From Syntrophobacter sp. SbD1 (lineage in GTDB: Bacteria; Desulfobacterota; Syntrophobacteria; Syntrophobacterales; Syntrophobacteraceae), in contig OMOE01000165.1 of NCBI GenBank assembly GCA_900290365.1, positions 11,063-48,518 on the forward strand: DNA of 37,456 bases. The letters are read 5' to 3'. The position numbers were made by a program, and so were the translations under genes. The notes beneath the pieces are model-generated. The model saw nothing but the letters and a program-made list of their open reading frames with translations, had not been told where the DNA came from and ran no database searches. Position 1 is the stretch's first letter, and the number at the start of each line of letters is the position of its first letter. This document shows, in pieces, positions 1-8,100 of the stretch.

Positions 1-14
1 AGGGTGGCACAATA

Positions 15-1337
15 ATGGAAAATCAGGATTATTTCGATTTTACTGATGGGTTGTTCTCGGTTTCGGACATATTCGACAAACCCGAAGCCATGAAGGGTGT
101 TCGGGTGGTCGAGCTGTGCACCCGGGTTTTCGGGCCGGTAACCGCCGACCTGCTGGGCGACTTCGGCGCAGAAGTGATCAAAATAGAGCTTCCAGGGGTC
201 GGAGACCTGATGCGCTATGTCGCCCCCCGAGGTTTTTTCTGGCAAAACATGTCCCCGGCTTTCGTGCACATGAATCATAATAAGTATCACATCGGAATAG
301 ATATTCGAAAGCCCGAAGGCGGCGAACTGCTCAGGCGGCTCGTGCGAATGTCGGATATCCTGGTCGAGAATTTCCGCCCCGGGACGATGGACAAGTGGGG
401 GGTGGGGTACCGGGAGCTCAAAGAGGTTAACCCGGGCCTGATCTATCAGGCAAACAGCGGTTTCGGCCAATGGAGTAGCCAGAGGGACAGACCCTCTTAT
501 GACGCGACCTCCCAGGCCATGAGCGGGTTTTCGGCGATTACGGGGTTCCTGGGCAGGGCCCCGCTCAAGACAGGGGTCTGGATCGGCGACTGCACGGGGG
601 CCATGTTTTCCGTCCTGGGCATCCTCACCGCCCTCTATTACAGGAGAAAGACCGGAAAGGGACAGATTATCGATGTCTCCCAGGGTGAGAGCCTGGTCCG
701 CTGCCTCGACTGGACATGGCTCTACCTGACCCGCTACGGCAAGGACCGCGCTCCGAACGGCAATCGCGACATGGCCATTTCCCCTTCGGCAGTTTTGCGC
801 TGCAAGGACGGGTTTATCGGTGTCGCCGCCGTAAACGACCGGCAGTTCCAGGGACTGTGCACGGCGATGAACCGGCCTGAAATGGCGAAGGACGAACGCT
901 TCGCGACGTTCTCATCCAGAGTCGGCGAAGAAAACGCAGAAGCCCTGCATCGCATCCTGTCGGACTGGGCGGCTTCCATGACCATGGAGGATATCGAAAA
1001 GCTGGCCGAAATCCACGGATTTGCCGCACATCGCGTCACCAACGCCAGGGACCATTATCATGACGAGCACCTTAAGAGGCGGGGAGCTGTCTGTGATTTT
1101 GAAGATCCGCTCTACGGCAACGTCGTTGAATACGGACCAGGACCGAAGCTTTCGGCAAGCCCCGGCCGCATGCGCTCGATAGCCAAGCCCGTCGGGTTCC
1201 ACAACGACTACGTATTTAGAGATCTGCTCGGCCTGAGCACGGAAGAGATCGAAGAACTCGAAGAAAAGAAGGTCATCGGCCGGTGGGACGATCGAGTAGG
1301 GGCCAAACCCCCAGACGACTGGAAAAGCAGTTGTTAG
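15..1337 (+). CDS. CaiB/BaiF family (class III) CoA-transferase, first of a tandem pair
   Basis: The 440-residue protein has the size and fold signature of class III CoA-transferases, which move CoA between carboxylic acids through an aspartyl-CoA thioester. Seen: an N-terminal block around residues 28-60 (GVRVVELC, then GAEVIKIELP), the family stretch DILVENFRPGTMDKWG near 114-129, and PSYDATSQAMSG, which places the expected catalytic Asp at D163. The ATG at 15 has a purine-rich AGGGTGG ahead of it, so the gene looks complete although it sits at the window edge. A paralogue follows 57 bp downstream. The pair could work as a heteromer, as in benzylsuccinate CoA-transferase BbsEF, but the acid substrate cannot be read from sequence. 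Family call secure, substrate unknown. Confidence 0.9.
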   Translation: MENQDYFDFTDGLFSVSDIFDKPEAMKGVRVVELCTRVFGPVTADLLGDFGAEVIKIELPGVGDLMRYVAPRGFFWQNMSPAFVHMNHNKYHIGIDIRKPEGGELLRRLVRMSDILVENFRPGTMDKWGVGYRELKEVNPGLIYQANSGFGQWSSQRDRPSYDATSQAMSGFSAITGFLGRAPLKTGVWIGDCTGAMFSVLGILTALYYRRKTGKGQIIDVSQGESLVRCLDWTWLYLTRYGKDRAPNGNRDMAISPSAVLRCKDGFIGVAAVNDRQFQGLCTAMNRPEMAKDERFATFSSRVGEENAEALHRILSDWAASMTMEDIEKLAEIHGFAAHRVTNARDHYHDEHLKRRGAVCDFEDPLYGNVVEYGPGPKLSASPGRMRSIAKPVGFHNDYVFRDLLGLSTEEIEELEEKKVIGRWDDRVGAKPPDDWKSSC

Positions 1338-1344
1338 TTGTCGG

Positions 1345-1380
1345 TTTTGAGTTAACTAAATACTCAAAACTCAAAACTCA
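1345..1380. repeat. Short A/T-rich repeat and hairpin between the CoA-transferase genes
   Basis: ACTCAAAACTCAAAACTCA (1362-1380) is a tandem repeat. TTTTGAGTT (1345-1353) pairs with AACTCAAAA (1368-1376), giving a 9-bp stem with a 14-nt loop. A similar AAAACTCAAAA stretch lies directly before the selA start (about 13044-13054), so this belongs to the short dispersed repeats of this genome. There is no T-run typical of a terminator. Confidence 0.5.
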
Positions 1381-1394
1381 GACACGAGGATATT

Positions 1395-2723
1395 ATGAGT
1401 GATTCCAAGAAAATGTCGTGGTTCGAATGGTCACGGGAAAATACCGGCCCTCAGCATGCCTCAGAGAAGCCGGAAGCACTGAGTGATTTGCTGGTGCTCG
1501 ATCTTAGCCATGAGAGCATGAGCGGCCTGGTATGCTCCTCCATCCTGGCGGAGATGGGCGCAAGAGTGATACGTATCGAACCGCCGCAGGGAGATCCCGC
1601 AAGGCGCTTCAGCCCCTTCGGCGTTCTCCACCAGGATACGGGGCTTGGATATCTCGCCGAGGGCAGAAACAAGTACCACATTACCCTGAACATAGAGGAC
1701 CCGAAAGGCCGCAAGATATTCAAGTCCCTGGCAAAGCGCGCCGACATCGTCATCGAGACCTTTCAGCCCGGCTTCATGGACGGCTTGGAAATCGGGTACA
1801 GGCAACTCAAAGAGATGAACGAGCGCCTAATATACGCCGGCCTGTCCACCTACGGCCACTTCGGACCTTTGGCCTCAAAGCGGCGGCCCGGTTCGGAAAT
1901 CTCCAACCAGGCGTACTCGGGCCTTATACAGGTTAATGGCGAACCGGAGGGGGATGAGCAATCCGAACACGGGGTCCCCACAAAGGTAGGAAGCTGGTAC
2001 GGCTGGTACGCCGAGGGGCTTTTCGGGGCATACGGCATCCTGCTTGCCCTGAACTTCCGCGAGGACTCCGGGAAGGGCCAGTTCGTGGACGTTTCAGGCG
2101 CCGAATGCATAATGAAATTCATCGACTACAACCTCAACTGGTTCCACATGGAAGGCCGGGTGAAGGAGCGGCTGGGCAACTTCGATCTGGCCGTGTTCCC
2201 TTATACCTATATCAGGTGCAAGGACGGATACACCTTCCTCGCCGCTTACAACGACGAGGCTTTCGCCACGCTCATGGAAATAATCGGCTCACCCGAACTT
2301 GCCAAAGACCAGCGGTTTTCCTCCTTTATGAACAGAACCTCCAGGGAAAACGAAGAGGCGCTGCAGAGAATTCTCGAGCAATGGAGCACGCGGTATTCGG
2401 TCGACGAGGTAATCGACCGGGTGCAGGAGGTCATTTCCACAAAAGGAGGCAGGGCCGCTGCGGTGGTTACGGGAAAGGTGCTCAGGCCTTCCGAATCCAT
2501 CCAGCAGCAGGACTGGTGGGATCGTGGAGTGTTCAGGAAAATCAACGATCCGTCTTACGGGGAACTCACCCTGCAGGGACCCGTCTGGAACATGAGCGAG
2601 ACGCCGCCCCGCCTCAAATGGGTGTGCCGCCCGGTCGGCGCCGACAATCAGTTCATTTACCACCAGTATCTCGGATTGGGCGGCAACGAACTAAAAAGGC
2701 TAGGCACGGAAGGGGTGATATAG
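1395..2723 (+). CDS. CaiB/BaiF family CoA-transferase paralogue with Glu in place of the catalytic Asp
   Basis: At 442 residues this is a full-length class III CoA-transferase and a clear paralogue of the preceding gene. It shares the GARVIRIEPPQGDP block near residue 56, DIVIETFQPGFMDGLEIG near 118 and the C-terminal RPVGADNQFIYHQYLGL. The segment aligned with the catalytic loop reads RRPGSEISNQAYSG, so the expected Asp is Glu (E168). The start ATG has ACGAGGA upstream. One possibility is that this is a non-catalytic or altered subunit of a heteromeric enzyme with its neighbour. Family membership is sure; activity is not. The two genes are probably co-transcribed. Confidence 0.88.
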   Translation: MSDSKKMSWFEWSRENTGPQHASEKPEALSDLLVLDLSHESMSGLVCSSILAEMGARVIRIEPPQGDPARRFSPFGVLHQDTGLGYLAEGRNKYHITLNIEDPKGRKIFKSLAKRADIVIETFQPGFMDGLEIGYRQLKEMNERLIYAGLSTYGHFGPLASKRRPGSEISNQAYSGLIQVNGEPEGDEQSEHGVPTKVGSWYGWYAEGLFGAYGILLALNFREDSGKGQFVDVSGAECIMKFIDYNLNWFHMEGRVKERLGNFDLAVFPYTYIRCKDGYTFLAAYNDEAFATLMEIIGSPELAKDQRFSSFMNRTSRENEEALQRILEQWSTRYSVDEVIDRVQEVISTKGGRAAAVVTGKVLRPSESIQQQDWWDRGVFRKINDPSYGELTLQGPVWNMSETPPRLKWVCRPVGADNQFIYHQYLGLGGNELKRLGTEGVI

Positions 2724-2726
2724 GTC

Positions 2727-2795
2727 GTGGGACCGCCGGCCGGGTTCGCCACTCAAACCTTTGGCGGCGGCATGAAAAGGCGGTGGGACCGCCAA
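2727..2795. repeat. GC-rich dispersed repeat with hairpins
   Basis: GTGGGACCGCCGGCC at 2727 begins a 24-nt element (to 2750). The element recurs in reverse orientation at 35959-35986 with two mismatches. A second block, GGCGGTGGGACCGCC (2779-2793), is a perfect 6-bp stem with a 3-nt loop, and TTGGCGG (2761) pairs with CCGCCAA (2789-2795). It fills the leader between the CoA-transferase pair and the glycosyltransferase. The open frame that starts with GTG at 2727 is an artefact of this repeat. Confidence 0.55.
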
Positions 2796-2879
2796 GGCGA
2801 AAATTCGTTGTCCAATTCGCGCGATCTGGAATATAACGCAGCACGCACAACTACTGCTCCAGGTGGAAACGGACTGGCA

Positions 2880-4205
2880 ATGATTCACATAATACGAGTT
2901 GAGAACAGGTTGGACTCGATCGACTGGTCGAAACTGCGCCCTTTCAGGTGGGTCCCGATTGCTTTGGCGGCCGTTTATGTCATCGGGGTCTGGATTCAGA
3001 TAATCCACCGGCCTCAAGGTGATTTCAGGATCCACTTCGAGCTTGGAAGCCGGCTGGCCGGGGGACATTTTATATATAACGACAACCTCGATTTCGTATA
3101 CCCGCCCTTCTGGGCACTGGTCCACGCTCCACTTCATTTTTTAAGCCTGCATGCCGCCCAGATAATCGTCTATCCTTTGGCCCCTGCCGCCATTGCGTTG
3201 CTGATCGAAATCCTGCGGCGGCTAACGGAACAGAGCCTCCCGCTTTCACCGGACGCCTCCTTTTGGTCCACAACGCTTGCCATCCTGCTTGGAAGCCTTT
3301 GTTTGGGGCGTGACCTCCCCGAGGTTGGAGTCAATACGGCCCTGGTCGCAATGTCCTGGTTGTCTGTTTACTTCTGGTCAAAGGAGCGCGACATTACCGG
3401 CGGGGTTGTGCTTGGTATGGCGGCAGCCATGAAGTGTACGCCCCTTCTCTTTGTCGCCTGGTTCATACTCAAACGGCAATGGAAAATCGCTGCAACAGCA
3501 TGCGCCGCCTTTGTGTTGTTCACTTTGAGTCCGATCCTGGTGAGCGGTCCAAGTCAATACGTCCGCATGATGGATACCTGGATTTCCGGGGTGGTAAGGG
3601 GATTGAGCGACCCCGATCCATCGCACGGCCCATTAGGAGAGGAAAAGGTTGAAAACCTATCGCTTCGACCCGCTCTGGCCCGCTACCTGATGCACCTGCC
3701 ATACGGTCATGGGGGCAGGCCCGAGACATCGGATAACCCCAGTGTACCCAACGATCCCCCCAGTCCGTACTATTGTCAGTTCCTGAATTTGCCTGCTTCC
3801 CAGGCAGGAATAGTGGTCCGCTTTCTTATGGGGTCGCTCTTCCTTTGGATGATCTGGCTGATGCGTCACAAGCCGGTGGACCGCGGTTCCATCGAAACAG
3901 TCCGGGAATGCGCCGCCGTATCGCTCCTGATTCTGCTCTTCTCACCAATCACCTGGGTTCAGCATGCAGTCGGAGTGCTTCCCGCACTCTATCTGATATG
4001 CCGGTCCACTTTCGCCGGCTTTAGCCTTTCGCGATGGCAAACTGCCGCCATGGGGTTTTTCACGCTTTTCTGCCTGATAATGTCGAGGTTTTTTTTCGGA
4101 CGGGATTTTATAAAACTTGTTAATTCCTACCGAGTGAAGACACTGGGCTTTATTCTTCTGTTGAGTGTCGTTCTATCTTGCATGCCACGAGCGAAACACG
4201 AATGA
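2880..4205 (+). CDS. GT87-type (DUF2029) integral membrane glycosyltransferase, putative
   Basis: This polytopic protein has about 441 residues from the ATG at 2880. It has hydrophobic segments throughout: VPIALAAVYVIGVWIQII near the N terminus, then a CLGRDLPEVGVNTALVAMSW stretch, GGVVLGMAAAMKCTPLLFVAW, and several helices to the end. The pattern NTALVAM...GGVVLGMAAAMKCTPLLF matches DUF2029/GT87 proteins, which transfer mannose-type sugars from polyprenyl-phosphate donors. Acceptor and sugar are unknown. An in-frame GTG at 2727 would add 51 residues encoded by repeat DNA with no family match. I prefer 2880, which has purine-rich AGGTGGAAACGGA upstream. It could belong to another GT-C family. 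Confidence 0.68.
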   Translation: MIHIIRVENRLDSIDWSKLRPFRWVPIALAAVYVIGVWIQIIHRPQGDFRIHFELGSRLAGGHFIYNDNLDFVYPPFWALVHAPLHFLSLHAAQIIVYPLAPAAIALLIEILRRLTEQSLPLSPDASFWSTTLAILLGSLCLGRDLPEVGVNTALVAMSWLSVYFWSKERDITGGVVLGMAAAMKCTPLLFVAWFILKRQWKIAATACAAFVLFTLSPILVSGPSQYVRMMDTWISGVVRGLSDPDPSHGPLGEEKVENLSLRPALARYLMHLPYGHGGRPETSDNPSVPNDPPSPYYCQFLNLPASQAGIVVRFLMGSLFLWMIWLMRHKPVDRGSIETVRECAAVSLLILLFSPITWVQHAVGVLPALYLICRSTFAGFSLSRWQTAAMGFFTLFCLIMSRFFFGRDFIKLVNSYRVKTLGFILLLSVVLSCMPRAKHE

Positions 4206-4270
4206 GCGGACGGCTCTTATGATCCGTGAAACTCGAAGACGGGTTTACCTTCGGTTGCGCTGCCCACATC

Positions 4271-4516
4271 TCATTTTGTCTGTTTCGGATTGATCGAACA
4301 CCCATCTTCCGGTCGCTGATAGTATGTGCGCAGGTCTATTTTCATGTCGCGCTCAGGATTACCCGATAAGCCCGGATCGGAGTCGTACCTGATTTTATCC
4401 CGAGCTGCTGTTCCGGCATCACTATCTCTTTTTGCTCCTTCGCCGGCAAAGGCTTGAGTGCTCAAAAACAGGATAGCGAATCCGATTGCGAAGATCTTCA
4501 GCCGTTTAGAGTTCAT
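4271..4516 (-). CDS. Small exported protein of unknown function
   Basis: This 81-residue protein has a clear signal peptide (basic MNSKRLK, then a hydrophobic core ending TQAFAGEG, with likely cleavage after AFA). The remaining 55 or so residues are hydrophilic and charged, with Asp/Arg-rich segments and one Cys near the C terminus (DGCSINPK). A strong GGAGGAG lies about 8 nt before the ATG. It converges with the glycosyltransferase and diverges from the HDOD gene. No family is recognised. The signal peptide plus a good ribosome-binding site make it credible as a real gene. Confidence 0.7.
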   Translation of the reverse strand: MNSKRLKIFAIGFAILFLSTQAFAGEGAKRDSDAGTAARDKIRYDSDPGLSGNPERDMKIDLRTYYQRPEDGCSINPKQTK

Positions 4517-4704
4517 TTCCTCACTCCTCCAAGATGTCCTCTTATTAATAAATAACCATCAGGAAAGAGATTTGTCACACACAGGGATTGCCTTAAAGAA
4601 AGTGATCAAAAATGCCGAATAAAGTATAGATTGCGAAAGGGTCCGGCTCCTGTGAGCCTGCAAGCTATTGTCTTTTTTCTTTCGACCGGAGCGAGGAATA
4701 CTAC

Positions 4705-6057
4705 ATGTTTGAAAAAGATCTAAACGGAGTTGGAACTCCGCCGGGTTTTTTCCCAAACCTCGGTGACAAGCGACGGATCACGCTTTTCAATACGGGGACG
4801 GTTCAAACGCTTGCAGACACGGATTTCCTGTTCAAAAAGGGAACACCCGGCAAGACTATATTTTATGTTCTAAGCGGCACCTTAAAAGTTGTATCCGCCG
4901 ATTCGTGCTCGCCGGGCTACAGGTTCAAGACGGGAGACGTCATTGCAGAGACCTCTTTTTCAGCCGGGGAGGATAGAATATCCTCCATTGCGGCAGAAGG
5001 GCCCTCGACCGTATTCTCTTTGGATCCTGCCGGGTTTGAAACGTTGGGCGTCGAGATAAGGACAGCTATTCTTGGAAGGCTTCATGATACCGTGCTTTCA
5101 AGGATAAAGTACCTGGACAAACAAACAAAGTCCGCGCAGTTCCGGCAAGCCGCATTGACAAAGTATATCGTGAAGTCGCGAAAACACCTGGAAAACTACG
5201 GACAATCGGAAATAATAGTAAATATCCTCAAAAGCATTCCAAGGCTCCCGCTGCATATCACGCAACTGATCGAATTGCTGTCCGGCCAGAGGGCTTCGGC
5301 AAAAGAGGTTGCCGCCCTTGCAAAACAGGATCCCTCGCTCGTGGTGGATGTCCTCAAGGCGATAAACTCCGCGAGGTATGCGCTCCCGACGAAAATCACG
5401 GACGTCTCTTATGCAATTACCTACATGGGTTTCAATGAGGTATATCAGATCGCGTTATCACGCGGTCTCATGAAATCTATTCCAGATTCGGTTGAGTTCA
5501 GAGAGGTTTACCGCCACTCCCTTTTTCTCTCCTTCATCGCATCGGAACTATGCCAGTCATACGACAGGAACAGGGCGGCTCTTCTAAGCACGATCGGCCT
5601 TCTGCACGACCTGGGACAAACAGTGCTTCTGCTGCTTCGAAAGCAAAATCCGAAATGGTCCCTTTTTATCGAGACGCTGGACTCAGCCAAGCTTGGAGCT
5701 ATGCTTCTGGAACAATGGAATATCCCGAAACAGATCTGCTATACGATAGAATATCAGGCCTGGCCGGCCTTCCGCCAACCTGCCGATATCCTGTCGGACC
5801 AGAAAGAAAATATCGCCCTGCTCTATGTCGCCCACGCCGTCTACGATCACTTGGCAAACAGGGCCCTCGACGCCCTCGATCACCCATTTCTCGACGAATA
5901 TTTGCGCCTGCTCGGGTTTGATGATTGCCCCGGGATCGCCGAGGTTTCAAGGGACATAGTCCTGGAGGGTCTGAGAAGAAAGTCTCAAAGACTGCCGGAT
6001 TTTGTGCGAAAGCTGATTGGGCCTCCGGAACCACGAGCCAACCTTCGGGTGGTTTAA
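4705..6057 (+). CDS. Cyclic-nucleotide-binding domain / HDOD domain signalling protein
   Basis: A 450-residue protein with two recognisable parts. Residues about 25-115 look like a cNMP-binding beta-barrel (LFKKGTPGKTIFYVLSGTLK, then YRFKTGDVIAETSF). Residues about 170-370 match HDOD, a non-hydrolytic HD-like signalling domain: SIPRLPLHITQLIELLSG, VVDVLKAINSARYALP, ISDVSYAITYMG-like helix, and LLHDLGQTVLLLL near 300. Such proteins act in cytosolic regulation of motility or second-messenger pathways in proteobacteria. The ligand is unknown and no output enzyme domain is present. The ATG at 4705 has GGAGCGAGGA upstream. It stands alone with no partner kinase nearby. Confidence 0.85.
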   Translation: MFEKDLNGVGTPPGFFPNLGDKRRITLFNTGTVQTLADTDFLFKKGTPGKTIFYVLSGTLKVVSADSCSPGYRFKTGDVIAETSFSAGEDRISSIAAEGPSTVFSLDPAGFETLGVEIRTAILGRLHDTVLSRIKYLDKQTKSAQFRQAALTKYIVKSRKHLENYGQSEIIVNILKSIPRLPLHITQLIELLSGQRASAKEVAALAKQDPSLVVDVLKAINSARYALPTKITDVSYAITYMGFNEVYQIALSRGLMKSIPDSVEFREVYRHSLFLSFIASELCQSYDRNRAALLSTIGLLHDLGQTVLLLLRKQNPKWSLFIETLDSAKLGAMLLEQWNIPKQICYTIEYQAWPAFRQPADILSDQKENIALLYVAHAVYDHLANRALDALDHPFLDEYLRLLGFDDCPGIAEVSRDIVLEGLRRKSQRLPDFVRKLIGPPEPRANLRVV

Positions 6058-6198
6058 AAGAACGCCCTCGTGGAAGGCGGCGCTGCCATGATGATTTATT
6101 TTTGGGACTTCGCCGGGACAAGGTTCACCGTGGACATTTGATTAAACCCTCTTGCGCAGAGCCTGAGTTGGGTTTACTCTAAGACCGCCGGGTTGATT

Positions 6199-6225
6199 TA
6201 ATTCCTAAATTCCTAATTCCTAATT
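6199..6225. repeat. AATTCCTAATT repeat in the leader of the GlnQ-like gene
   Basis: Three to four overlapping copies of TAATTCCTAA occupy the leader up to 8 nt before the ABC ATPase start codon. Its reverse complement (AATTAGGAATTAGG) is the core of the repeats at 15634-15711 and 15898-15975, with shorter copies near 15361 and 16439. The repeat lies where a ribosome-binding site would be expected, and none is visible. Confidence 0.75.
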
Positions 6226-6232
6226 GTATTTT

Positions 6233-6961
6233 ATGGTTGAGATCACAAACCTCAGCAAATGGTACGGGGACTTTCAAGTCCTGACCGAAATAAACGAGAC
6301 GATCGGTCGTGGGCAGACAGTAGTGGTTTGCGGGCCGAGCGGTTCGGGAAAAAGCACTCTTCTTCGATGTATAAACGGCCTGGAGTCTTTTCAGAAAGGC
6401 GAAATTCTCGTTGACGGCCTATCGGTAGGCGACCCCGAAACAAACCTCTACGAACTGCGCCGGAAAATAGGAATGGTTTTCCAGCGTTTCGAACTCTATC
6501 CGCACATGACCGTCATGGATATGATAACCCTTGCGCCGATCAAGGTGAAAAAGAGATCGAAACGGGATGCGGAAGCCAAAGCGATGGAACTGCTCGAGCG
6601 GGTGGGCATTCCGGATAAGGCCCATACCTACCCGGCAAGTCTATCCGGAGGCCAGCAGCAGCGGGTGGCAATCGCAAGGGCACTGGCCATGGAACCTGAG
6701 TACATGTTGTTCGATGAACCGACCTCGGCTCTGGATCCGGAAATGATCCAGGAGGTGCTCGAAGTCATGATCGATCTGGCAAAAGGAGGAATGACGATGC
6801 TTGTGGTGACCCATGAGATGGGGTTTGCCAGGGAAGTAGCCGACGAGATAATTTTTATGGATGGTGGACGGATCATCGAACGCGGGACCGGCGAGGGGTT
6901 TTTCAACAATCCCGGACACCCGCGGACCAGGGATTTTCTCGACAGGATACTCAGGGTATAA
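6233..6961 (+). CDS. Polar amino-acid-type ABC transporter ATP-binding protein (GlnQ-like), orphan
   Basis: A complete ABC ATPase of about 242 residues: Walker [10 protein letters not shown] near residue 35, Q-loop [13 protein letters not shown], signature LSGGQQQR near 138, Walker [15 protein letters not shown], and H-loop [12 protein letters not shown]. The [16 protein letters not shown] region and overall length fit the GlnQ/HisP group, which powers uptake of amino acids with a membrane permease and a periplasmic binding protein. No permease or binding-protein gene is adjacent, so it is an orphan here. The start is uncertain: TTG at 6224 would add MYF, but ATG at 6233 begins the conserved [12 protein letters not shown]. 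Neither has a visible Shine-Dalgarno because a repeat fills the leader. Confidence 0.88.
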   Translation: MVEITNLSKWYGDFQVLTEINETIGRGQTVVVCGPSGSGKSTLLRCINGLESFQKGEILVDGLSVGDPETNLYELRRKIGMVFQRFELYPHMTVMDMITLAPIKVKKRSKRDAEAKAMELLERVGIPDKAHTYPASLSGGQQQRVAIARALAMEPEYMLFDEPTSALDPEMIQEVLEVMIDLAKGGMTMLVVTHEMGFAREVADEIIFMDGGRIIERGTGEGFFNNPGHPRTRDFLDRILRV

Positions 6962-7006
6962 GGTGTCAGATGTCTTGGTTGGAGGTCGGTCCTTTGTATG
7001 AAAATC

Positions 7007-7024
7007 CTTCGCGCCTTCGTGCGA
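7007..7024 (-). terminator. Possible weak terminator hairpin after the rodZ-like gene
   Basis: On the - strand, TTCGC pairs with GCGAA around an 8-nt loop and is followed by GGATTTT. It lies between converging genes. The stem is only 5 bp and the T-run short, and the phrase resembles a common intergenic repeat, so the call is weak. Confidence 0.3.
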
Positions 7025-7031
7025 AAAGCCC

Positions 7032-8024
7032 CTACTCCGCCTCCGCATAGTCGGGCAGGCGGAAGCGCAGGACGCGCCCGGGATCGCGTGGGGCCTTTAT
7101 CGTCTGCTCGTTCCATTTCATATGGACGCCACCCGCATTGCCTATTACGACCTGTAAAGATTTGTCGGCAGGCCATTCCCTCCGGTCTCCGGGGCTGAGC
7201 ATTGCGCTCAAGGTTTCTTTATCGTCGATTCTTACCTGGACCCAGACCTTATCATCGGCCTCCACTGTAAACTTATTTCCCGAACGCTGTTCAACATCCT
7301 GGGCCGTTTCGTCGTCGGCTACCGCCTCCTCGGTCGAACTGCTGAAGGCAAGGCCCGCCGTAGCACCATTATCAGCCATGGCATCTCTGGTTGATTTTTC
7401 GCCGGCCTGGATGCCTGCATCGCCGGCCTGTTCAGACTCGTCGGCCTGTTCAGCAGCTTTTTCCGCTTCCCTTATGTGAATTTCGGCGGTTTTTATCGCC
7501 TCATCTGCTTTCCGCAAATCAGGGGCGGGCTTCTCGACCCGAGGCTCCGGGCTCACGACCGGCAGCTCTTGCAGTTCGGCGGGAAACTCCTCCTGGGTGA
7601 TAATCCTGTCTGCCTCCGGGGGGGCAAACAGCTCGGAGCGCTTCTCAGATACCCATGCACCCCCATAGAAAACCCCCGCTGAAATCAAAAACAGGATAAA
7701 GACCGGCAGGCCGATCATCCTTCGCTTCTTGTGCAGCAGCCGCATCTGCTGCCCATATCTTTTTATTCCTGCATCCTGGATGTTGCATGCTTCGATTTCG
7801 GAAGAGAATTTTTGAATCAGCGACTCAGGCTCTATCTGTAAGGCCTCACAGTAAGCATGGATGGTATTCCGGATTAGAAGCGAGGCGCCGAAGCGATTGA
7901 AGTCGCAGGCTTCGAATGACTCGAGCATTTCGACGCTGGTCCCGCTCCGCCCGGAAATCGCCTGGAGCGTCAGATCGCGATTAAGCCTCTCGGTTTTGAG
8001 AAACTCTGCAAGCTCTTTCATCAA
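7032..8024 (-). CDS. rodZ: RodZ-like protein: cytoplasmic HTH, one TM helix, periplasmic DUF4115 domain
   Basis: 330 residues with the RodZ architecture. An N-terminal helix-turn-helix (about 1-75) reads LAEFLKTERLNRDLTLQAIS and then IRNTIHAYCEALQIEPE. A basic patch HKKRR comes before a single membrane helix (about 115-137, IGLPVFILFLISAGVFYGG). A low-complexity Ala/Glu-rich linker follows, then a C-terminal DUF4115-like beta domain (KFTVEADDKVWVQVRIDDKE ... GDRREW ... VHMKWN). RodZ links MreB to the cell-wall elongation machinery, and HTH-TM-DUF4115 proteins are often annotated this way in deltaproteobacteria. It follows the surA-like gene by 76 bp on the same strand, so it may be co-transcribed with it. 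True RodZ function is inferred. Confidence 0.75.
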   Translation of the reverse strand: MMKELAEFLKTERLNRDLTLQAISGRSGTSVEMLESFEACDFNRFGASLLIRNTIHAYCEALQIEPESLIQKFSSEIEACNIQDAGIKRYGQQMRLLHKKRRMIGLPVFILFLISAGVFYGGAWVSEKRSELFAPPEADRIITQEEFPAELQELPVVSPEPRVEKPAPDLRKADEAIKTAEIHIREAEKAAEQADESEQAGDAGIQAGEKSTRDAMADNGATAGLAFSSSTEEAVADDETAQDVEQRSGNKFTVEADDKVWVQVRIDDKETLSAMLSPGDRREWPADKSLQVVIGNAGGVHMKWNEQTIKAPRDPGRVLRFRLPDYAEAE

Positions 8025-8100
8025 TTGATGGCCCGTCTAACGAAATCGTTAGCAATTTTCAGTCATTTCTCCCACCAGAGAACCTTTTTTCATCACCCTG

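Noticed and set aside
1..14. Sigma-54 -24 element (TGGCAC) before the first gene
   Set aside because: No matching -12 element follows at the required spacing, and the site overlaps the ribosome-binding region.
2727..2879. GTG start at 2727 for the glycosyltransferase
   Set aside because: The extra 51 residues are translated from a GC-rich dispersed repeat and have no resemblance to the family's N terminus.
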